From Sarocladium kiliense (taxonomy: Eukaryota; Ascomycota; Sordariomycetes; Hypocreales; Sarocladiaceae): a stretch of DNA of 64,000 nucleotides. Both the position numbers and the translations under genes were made by a program. This document shows, in pieces, positions 57,208 to 64,000 of the stretch; position 1 is the first letter of the stretch; each line of letters opens with the position of its first letter. The stretch covers positions 1,302,001-1,366,000 of the forward strand of contig JAUZTG010000048.1 of NCBI GenBank assembly GCA_030734395.1. Reading direction: 5' to 3'. The notes below the pieces were generated by a model. The model ran no database searches, was not told where the DNA came from, and worked only from the letters and a program-made list of their open reading frames with translations.

Positions 57208-58702
57208 GACGGGCGTGTGATGTCGTTAATCTGATTTGATGAAGAAGAGAAGTAGCGAGTGTATGTTATAGCATGGCGATGCGCGCGAGGAAGGGAATGG
57301 AGGTGGATGGGGCTTGTTGTCGTAGGGAGGTATGGACGGATCGTAACGTTGGCATCGGGGTCGCGTCGGGGCGAGCTGGTCCCTGAATCTGGAAGATGAC
57401 AAATGGGGGGCGGTTTTCTGTCAAACCCTAACCCTTGAATTGAAAACCCAGGGTTAGGGGTACGATTGCCTCCGTTGAGTCTAGATGAAAACCGATGGGT
57501 AGCTTCAAAAGGGGATAGCTCGAATGACAGATCCTCGAGAAGCTCTCGTCAGTTTAGATTGACGATTGAGACCCCTGACACAGTGGCACCCTATGGCTGG
57601 TAGCACTGATGGTGCCCACGTGTAGGCAATCGGCGGATTATGGCGCCATCGTGTGGGAGCCGGTAGACGGGACGAGCAGCAACAGCAGAGGCGAGAAATC
57701 GGGGGTGTGGGTTCTGATGACACGCTTACAGTTAGCAGTCCGACCCAAGTCAGGTACAATGATTTGCAGCCAGTCAATATTTCATCCGATCACATGCGCA
57801 TCCATGAAGCGCGGCAATTGAGCGGCTGTTGGATATGGGACGGTGCCTGTGTGGTGAGTGGCATGGTGCCTCTTCTGTTGAAGAGGCTGAAGTTCGTTTG
57901 TTGATCGCCATCCTTAATATGAAATGCAACATCCAGATATGTGTCAGATGCGGTAGAAAGCAAAGTGAAAGAAAAGACATCGGGAAAGTATCCGGCTCCG
58001 ACTTCGCACGTCTGGCTGGAGTCGATCAACAGCGGCTGGACCCTTAACCACCTTAGCCGTAGGTCAAGATGGTTGCATCACCCCGTACCGCGCTCTCAGT
58101 GGAGAATGACAAGCCAAAGCTATAATTATTTTAATTGATATGGAGTAAGAAAAAATTCCCAGCGCATCACATGGCGCATCGCTGCCACATGCGTCACATG
58201 CAGCGAAGACTACTGTACCTAAAGTAATGAGGAGCGTTCTCCATTTTCTCCATCTCCATCTCTAGCCGCGACTCGCGCATCGCCTCCTCCAATTTCTCCT
58301 CTTCTGCTCGAGGACAACTAGCCAGCCATCTTTGTCTCTTCTTCTCAGACACATACTCTTTGCCATAACTTGCATTCCTTGACGAGCTTCACATCTGCAA
58401 ATCATCCAAGCAAGACTGCGCATTTACGGCCTCATTTACTTCTGCCGTTGTTTCACCTCGTTTCGCCTGCAGACGTCACCCCTCCTCCAAAGGCGCATCA
58501 CATGCTCCTGGTTTGCTTCCCCACGTCCACGAGACGCTGTCTACCTCAACCTCTGCTTTGACCAACAATCTTCATAATCCGCAAGCGCAAGGTTCTTCTC
58601 AACAATCGATCTTCGTCTTCTGAGTCTCATCGAAAATCTCATACTACTTTCGCGCCAATTTCTCACCACTGTCGCTCTCTGGCGGCGTACCCATAACCAG
58701 CC
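57208..58702. promoter_or_regulatory. Divergent promoter region
   Basis: 1.5 kb between GPI8 and the histidine phosphatase gene, divergent. It holds the inverted telomere-like motif (57424-57460) and, from about 58230 to 58700, a C/T-rich leader for the rightward gene. No gene is supportable. Confidence 0.55.
57424..57460. repeat. Inverted pair of telomere-like TTAGGG motifs
   Basis: AACCCTAACCC (57424-57434) and GGGTTAGGGG (57451-57460) face each other across about 16 bases. TTAGGG is the usual fungal telomere repeat and also a binding site for TBF1-type factors in promoters. Only one and a half units are present on each side. Confidence 0.6.
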
Positions 58703-60851
58703 ATGGGTCTGCCGCCGCAGTACCTCTTTGTCGTCAGGTCAGCAACGCCCAGCTCACCACCTGACAGATGTTTCTCTTTCTCCAAGATAGCTGCTGACAT
58801 TCTTCTCCAGACACGGCAACCGTCTCGACGCTGCAGACAAGAAATGGCACCTTAGCTCCCCGACTCCTTACGACCCTCCTCTGACCTACGGTGGCCTCCT
58901 CCAAGCTCGTCAGGTTGGCCACCAGATCGCTAGTATTCTCGAACAAGCCCGAGCCGACGAACAGCCCCGGCGCCAGAATGGAAGCAACAGTCCTGAGAAC
59001 AAGCCCAAGCGCAAGCGATTCAGAGTTGTCATTCATACTTCACCCTTTCTCCGCTGTATTCAGACCTCCATTGGCATCAGCTCCGGTCTCGCCCAGTCTA
59101 CAGCAGACTTCTCTCTCGACCCCTTCGACCTTATAGTCCCACCAGATGGCCCCGGAGCTCGCGAGAATGAGACAAAGTCAACTGTACTGCGCGTCGACTC
59201 ATACCTGGGCGAGTGGCTGTCACCAGAATACTTCGAGATGATCACACCACCGCCGAGCTCATCACTCATGCTCGGCACCGCAAAGGCCGACCTGCTCAAA
59301 AGAGAGGACTACACCAAGCATACCCACTTCACAAAAGAGCCCTACGTGCCCCAGGCGCCGCCGGATCCCAAGACCATCGGCGCATTATGGAACGGCTCCC
59401 CAACGCAGAGTCCCAGCCCAGGCGGCTCACGACAGTCGCCTGCTCCTGAGGGAGAGAACAAATCTTTCAATACATCAGCGCTCACGTCAGCATTGCAGAA
59501 TCAGCCGCATAAACGCAGAGGGTACATTCAGCCAAGGCCGAACTACGCAGTATCGAGTGCTGGTAAGATTCCGGATGGGATTGTGGCTGATGCTCGAGAC
59601 GAGTGTGTGGTTGTGGACTACCAATGGGACTCAATGAGGGAGCCCCTGTCATTTGGTGATGGAGGCACTTTTGGCGAAGAGTGGTCGAGCATGCACAAGC
59701 GTTTCCGCGGTGGTTTGGAGAAGATGATCAATTGGTATTGGGACAACCCACACCCAACCGACTTGGTGTCTCACCCCTCGCCTATTGCTGATGAGGATGG
59801 CGAGGTTGAGGAAGAGGTCGAGAACGTTGTCATCATCGTGTCTCACGGTGCTGGCTGCAATGCCCTGATCGGCGCTATTACTCACCAACCTGTGCTGATG
59901 GATGTTGGCATTGCCTCCATCACCATGGCTTCACGAAAGCCAGATGTTGAAGCACGTGAGACGACGACGACAGCAGAGCCGATTCGTGTTGATGCTGTTT
60001 ATGACATCAGGCTCTCAGCAAGCACCGAACACCTTCAATCCACCCACTCGACCCCAATTTCCGCCCGACGAGCATCTGGAAATGCGAGTCCTGGCACCAA
60101 TGGTGGCACAGCTGGAGGGCTCCGTGGTAGGACCTCGACCTTCAGCAATGTCGGCGGCCCGATTATGAACCAGTTCATATTCAACGACCCTCTGTCCTCT
60201 CTTGGCAGCCGTAGCTCATCTGCCAGTGCAGCAGTGGGCACGGCAAGTACTTTGAGAAGAGAGTCGGCACCTGGGCCAACAGCACGAACCTCAGGTCGAG
60301 GCTCCGCTCTGTCATCCATCGCGTACGGCTCCATTGCTGGAGCTGATAGCGGCAAGACAGGAGGTGCACCGCCAACAAACAATAACTCGTCACCGTCGAC
60401 AGCCTCTTCAAGCCAAGGACTCTGGACTCCACAGCCCTCGTCTCTTCGCCTAATGGACGATGGTAAAGACGAGGAGATCGACGATTTCGACGATATGCTT
60501 CCCAACTTCGACCAAAGCAAATTCACCTCCGCCTCCATTAGCCCGCCCATCAGACCCTCCTCCTCCCTCCTCACCAAACCTCTCGCCACCTCACCGCCTC
60601 CAGCACCCTCCACTTCTCCTCCCTTGGACTTCCATAAACCAGGCAGAGGACCCGTTCTTGCAGCGCCCATCAGACTCAACACTTCCTTCGAGGAGGACCA
60701 AAAGCTCGGTGCGCCTACGCCGGTGACGCTGGAGCAGCTCGGCGGAGGAACTGGTGGCCTTTGGGGGATTCCACCTCCGCCTGATGAGGCGGAGAGGTTT
60801 AGGGACAGGACGCAGACAAAGAGGAGGTGGACGGTCAATGAGCGGACCTGA
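58703..60851 (+). CDS. Histidine phosphatase (phosphoglycerate-mutase-like) protein with long tail
   Basis: Exons 58703-58737 and 58811-60851 give 691 residues. The intron falls inside the catalytic motif: MGLPPQYLFVVR in exon 1 joins to HGNRLDAADKKW in exon 2, making RHGNR with His about 13. The second core strand is VVIHTSPFLRCIQTS and the late histidine is in VIIVSHGAGCNALIG (about 356). The catalytic domain carries a Ser/Pro-rich insert around residues 195-260, and the last 300 residues are disordered S/T/P/G-rich with DDGKDEEIDDFDDM acidic patch. Relatives include fungal Ubash3/TFIIIC-tau55-like and other branch-2 enzymes; the substrate is unknown. Without the intron the RHG motif is lost, so splicing is certain. 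Confidence 0.88.
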
Positions 60852-61361
60852 CATTTAATGGGCAGTAATGAATATTTCATGAAGGGAGGAAAAGTCCATT
60901 TCAAAAGCAAGCACGTATGTGACGGGAGGGAAACTTTTGTTGGCATTTCTGGAGGCATCTTCGCCCTCGAGGCTGGTATCTAGCGCTTCTTGAAAGGACA
61001 AGATGATGAAAACATCAGCTGTAGAGGCATGGATCATAGTATCACCCTCGATCGTGTTCAAACATGGACAAAATTCGGGGTTTGCAAAGCATTGTTAGGT
61101 GCATCCTGCGAAGAAGGCGATGTTGTGATCCTCAATTCCGAGACTGCTTCTTGTACAACAGGGAATAACAAGCAATCGTGGTACACTCGCCAAGATAGTG
61201 GTTGCTCTGAGAAACCGGAGTTGTGTTTGACTGAAATCGATGAACCATCTATGTACGTCTACTCCTCCTGAGTGGTCTTGGGCTATATACAGATCTCATC
61301 CGAGATTCGCCTGCCGATCATCATTCCTCCACAATATGTATGCCACCTTCTCACAGCTCAT
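60852..61361. other. Convergent intergenic spacer
   Basis: 510 bases between two 3' ends. A 93-codon + ORF (60990-61271) lies here; it is not supported by domain or signal. Confidence 0.6.
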
Positions 61362-62439
61362 CTAAACCTTTCCAAAAGTCTTGTTCATGGCCTGATGCGC
61401 CAACTCAACACCCAAGAAAGTCGCCGCATTCGCCGGCACCGCTCTCGTAAGTGCCGGTCCAAAGCCAGGGAAGAACGCCTTGAATCCTCCCTTGCCGTAA
61501 AGCTCTCGAATAACGCCTCCGAGGGTAACGTTACCCTCCGCCGTCTGCAGACGAGACTTGACGGTATCAACAGGGAAGACAGGAATCCACATAGCCACAC
61601 CAGCAGCAGCACCAGCGCAAGTAACAGCCATAAGACTCAACTCCCCGGTCGGCTTGCCCTCTGCATCCTTCGGACTCATCCTCCTCTTGATATACTCATA
61701 CGCCGCAAAGTACGCCGCGCTACCAGGTCCATCTCTCGCCAGGGTGGCCACACTACCCCTGAAGACACTGCGCACTCCGCCTTCGCGGTAGAGCTGGCGC
61801 ACGACGTCGACACCACCGCTGTACTTGGGCTTCTCGCCAGGAGCGAGCTTCTTCTGGCCTTGAACCTGGAGGATGACTTTCACGCGTTCGAAGGGCGCGG
61901 TGATCGCGGTCATGGGAACGGCGGAGAGGAAGCCGGCCGCGGCGAGTTGGGGGAGGGTGAAGCCGGTGGAGGGGTCGACGGTAGATGTTGCAGTGACGAT
62001 TTGCTTGCCGAGATCGTAGCCCCAGAAGGAGACAGCGACTGCGATGCATTTGTAGTCAGCATTTACAGCATTTTGACTGTTGACCTCAAGGAGGAGGAAA
62101 TAGAGAGAAGGAAGACTCACACATAGGCGTAACACCAACCAATGGCGCACTGACACCAGCATACAACCCCCTCCTCAACCCATCCCTTGCAATGCTCTTC
62201 TTCACCACATCAACCGCACTCTTATAAACACCGCTCTCGGCAGTCTGCAGCCTGACCTTGACAAGATCAAACGGGTGGCCGACGACGACAGCGCAAATAC
62301 CACCGAAACCACCTGCCGCCAAGGCGCGCAGCTGGGAAAGGCCAGATGAAGCAGCTGCTTTGGCGTCTGCCTTGAGCTCCTCTTTGGATGTAGGGATAGG
62401 AGAAGCCTCGAGCTTCCCTTTGAGGTCGTTGGTAGACAT
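61362..62439 (-). CDS. Mitochondrial carnitine/acylcarnitine-type carrier
   Basis: Exon 1 is 62439-62121 and exon 2 is 62038-61362, 331 residues. Three SLC25 repeats each carry the P-x-D/E-x-x-K/R motif: PFDLVKVRLQ, PFERVKVILQ and PVDTVKSRLQ. The joined sequence GVTPMFAVSFWGYDLGK is characteristic of acylcarnitine carriers (CACT/Crc1/AcuH), as is VILQVQGQKK in the second repeat. It moves acylcarnitine into the matrix in exchange for carnitine, allowing peroxisomal acyl or acetyl units to reach the mitochondrion. The 82-bp intron falls after the first codon base of FAVSF. The N-terminal 40 residues are lysine/alanine-rich and outside the carrier core. I am sure of the SLC25 family, less so of the exact substrate. 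Confidence 0.88.
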
Positions 62440-63618
62440 TGTGTGTGGTTTGCAAGGGCACGCGCCCGAGTGTGTTTGTGGCTGGTGGTAGGTGAGGTTG
62501 CGACTCAGGTGACAGAGCGAGTCGCAGGAGTTTGCGCTGGAATTGGAAGGTCAAAAAGATCACTTGCTGCTCACGAGCTGTAGCTCTGTGTGAAGTGACG
62601 TTTCCTGCGATGCAGTGCCGGCAGAAACGCTGGTGTTGCGAGGAGGAGCTGACTGAGCTGGTGGTGGTGGTTGGTGTTTCGTCGAAGGTGAGCAGGAGGT
62701 ACAGTAGCCAGCCAAGGGTCTCGCCTACGTCAGCGTGGTAGACAGAAGCTCCTTGCGTCCGACAGCAACACGTCAATCAGCGACTTGCAAGTCTATAGAA
62801 TCACAGAATACAGAATCAAAAGAACACCAAGTAGGGTAGAATTTGAAGCACGGTCACAGAAAAGCAGCCGCATGTTCTTTTTTAGTCTACCCAAGCCATA
62901 CAGTGCCATGCCCTTGTGCCGATGCTGTCATCCCGCCCCGGAAATGTGCCTCGGCTTCGGCCCATCCAACCGGAGGGGCGGTGGGCGGTCCTTGTCTGCG
63001 CCTGATCAGACTTAGCTGCTCCTTTGCGCCGCGACCGCGTTTGCTTCTCCATAATGCCGTCGGTAAGTTTCCCAGGGAGAGGCTACCTACTGCAACAAGC
63101 TAGGTGGGAGGTCTATGCAGACCGTTGCTCGGCTGGGCTCGGTGCGATGCACCCCTCTCATGCAGTGAGGGATAGCCGTGGAAGGCGAGAACGTAGTAAC
63201 GCTTGTCTCTAAGCGTTTTGAACTTGTAACCTTGATTTTGAGCCTCAATTCGAACGTCCAGGTTTCTGCCGCTCATATTGTCAGTGACAATAGGCACATT
63301 TCATTCGCGTTTGGCTGCTGCATTCGGTGATATCCCCATGGTTCCGCCACGCGCTTCAGGATCGCGTACCCACCCTGCTTTTCACATGCCAAACTCGCTC
63401 TCCAAGGACGCCCATCACCCACAGTACACAAGTCAGCAGACGCCAGTAATGTCTTCCATGTGAGCCTGGCTCCCTTTCCATTAGGTATATACAATTGTTT
63501 CCTGTATGCTGTACAATGTGTTCCGAAAGGTCCGCCCTGCCGTTAGCCATGTACATGATTGACAGCATAATAGAAACACCCATCTTCCTCCACAGCTTAA
63601 GCCCTATAGTCAGGCTCC
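62440..63618. other. Intergenic
   Basis: 1.2 kb between two leftward genes: the promoter of the carrier gene and the 3' flank of the partial transporter. No supportable gene. Confidence 0.55.
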
Positions 63619-64000
63619 TCACAGTGGCTTTGGGGTCGTAGGTGCCCGCCAGCGGGTGCACCAGCAAGAGGTCTCTCCCTCCCTCTCTACCTGCACCACG
63701 ACATCAATGCCCTCCTTCAGCAGGAACTCCCGCACACGATCACGGACATCCTCCATCGCAGCTCCTCTCGCCGCCGTGACATGCACGATGCCCATCAGTC
63801 GGTCCCCAGCGTCGCCACCGCCCCGATCATCCATCCAGAATTTTGGCACAGAATAGCTGGCCACACCTCGCTGCTGTGGGATCTGGTCCAAGATGTTGCG
63901 CAAGTTGTACTCTGTCGATTCGGGCACATTCAACAGCAGCCGGCGTGCTGACGCATACACGAGCGGCTTGGCTGAGAAGAATATGAGCACCGCGATGAAG
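63619..64000 (-). CDS. Cation diffusion facilitator (zinc-type) transporter, C-terminal part
   Basis: Partial: the gene runs off the right edge of the window, so only the 3' 127 codons are seen. The frame opens in a membrane helix (FIAVLIFFSAKPLVYASARRLLL), then NVPESTEYNLRNILDQIPQQRGV, which is the CDF family's cytosolic domain: helix, strand VASYSVPKFWMDD, strand MGIVHVTAARGAAMEDV, helix VRDRVREFLLKEGI, strand DVVVQVERE. It ends CWCTRWRAPTTPKPL. The fold after the last helix is the dimeric metal-sensing ferredoxin-like domain of zinc transporters; organelle-type CDFs such as Msc2 or Zrg17 are the closest idea, but this part alone does not decide it. A last small intron near the 3' end is possible. 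Confidence 0.65.
   Translation of the reverse strand, partial: FIAVLIFFSAKPLVYASARRLLLNVPESTEYNLRNILDQIPQQRGVASYSVPKFWMDDRGGGDAGDRLMGIVHVTAARGAAMEDVRDRVREFLLKEGIDVVVQVEREGETSCWCTRWRAPTTPKPL

Noticed and set aside
1..64000. tRNA or rRNA genes, transposons, or RIP-mutated repeats
   Set aside because: I looked for T-loop-like GGTTCGA patterns, terminal inverted repeats with transposase ORFs, and strongly A/T-rich islands and found none convincing. A covariance search would decide on tRNAs.

Overview
This is a 64-kb piece of nuclear chromosome from a filamentous ascomycete (Pezizomycotina; the gene set fits Dothideomycetes, which is an inference). The signs are short GT..AG introns of about 50-70 bp with TAAC/TGAC-like branch points, C/T-rich leaders, one gene per roughly 2.7 kb, and fungal hallmark genes: the fused CPSase/ATCase with a dead dihydroorotase domain, GPI8, PPG1, AFG1 and TFIIIC. 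I saw no transposon, rRNA, tRNA, CRISPR array or secondary-metabolite backbone gene. Exon models below were built by reading splice sites and checking that reading frames add up.

Layout. 1-2093: non-coding, with a 12-bp minisatellite. 2094-3538: DFG5-like GH76 cell-wall mannosidase. 4062-5385 (-): histidinol-phosphate aminotransferase. 6629-7751: secreted GDSL/CE16-type esterase. 8620-10111: Q-rich SS18/GIF-like SWI/SNF candidate. 11122-17937: the 2235-residue pyrimidine enzyme. 18527-19374: pyridoxamine-phosphate oxidase. 19844-20719 (-): cyclin. 20.7-28.2 kb: gene-poor, with an orphan ORF, a Cys-free secreted protein (24201-24765, -) and a small membrane protein (27245-27625, -). 28273-29730: PPG1 phosphatase. 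30002-31057 (-): acidic S/T-P-rich protein. 31.1-35.0 kb: gene-poor. 35078-35953: bZIP factor. 37270-37953: GPI-type cupredoxin. 39015-39332: EthD protein. 39906-41673: AFG1 ATPase. 43008-44565: secreted FAD oxidoreductase. 47371-49511: one-span SH3 protein. 50731-51451: secreted CVNH protein. 51754-52743 (-): BTB protein. 53156-55494 (-): TFIIIC subunit. 55985-57207 (-): GPI8. 58703-60851: histidine phosphatase. 61362-62439 (-): mitochondrial carrier. 63619-64000 (-): 3' end of a cation-diffusion-facilitator gene.

Most genes are unlinked housekeeping functions: pyrimidine, histidine and vitamin B6 metabolism, Pol III transcription, GPI anchoring, and mitochondrial quality control and transport. 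Among them sit secreted or wall-associated proteins (GH76, esterase, cupredoxin, CVNH, FAD oxidase, Cys-free protein).

The most striking observation is at the end of the GH76 gene. The ORF stops at a UGA right after an acidic stalk. The same frame then continues for 23 codons that read as a textbook GPI-attachment signal and end at TAA. The stop is UGA-CGG, the context of viral 'type II' readthrough signals, and a strong hairpin lies just downstream, inside the tail codons. This suggests one mRNA making a soluble form and, by stop-codon readthrough, a GPI-anchored form of a wall enzyme. A recent nonsense mutation or a base error is the main alternative.
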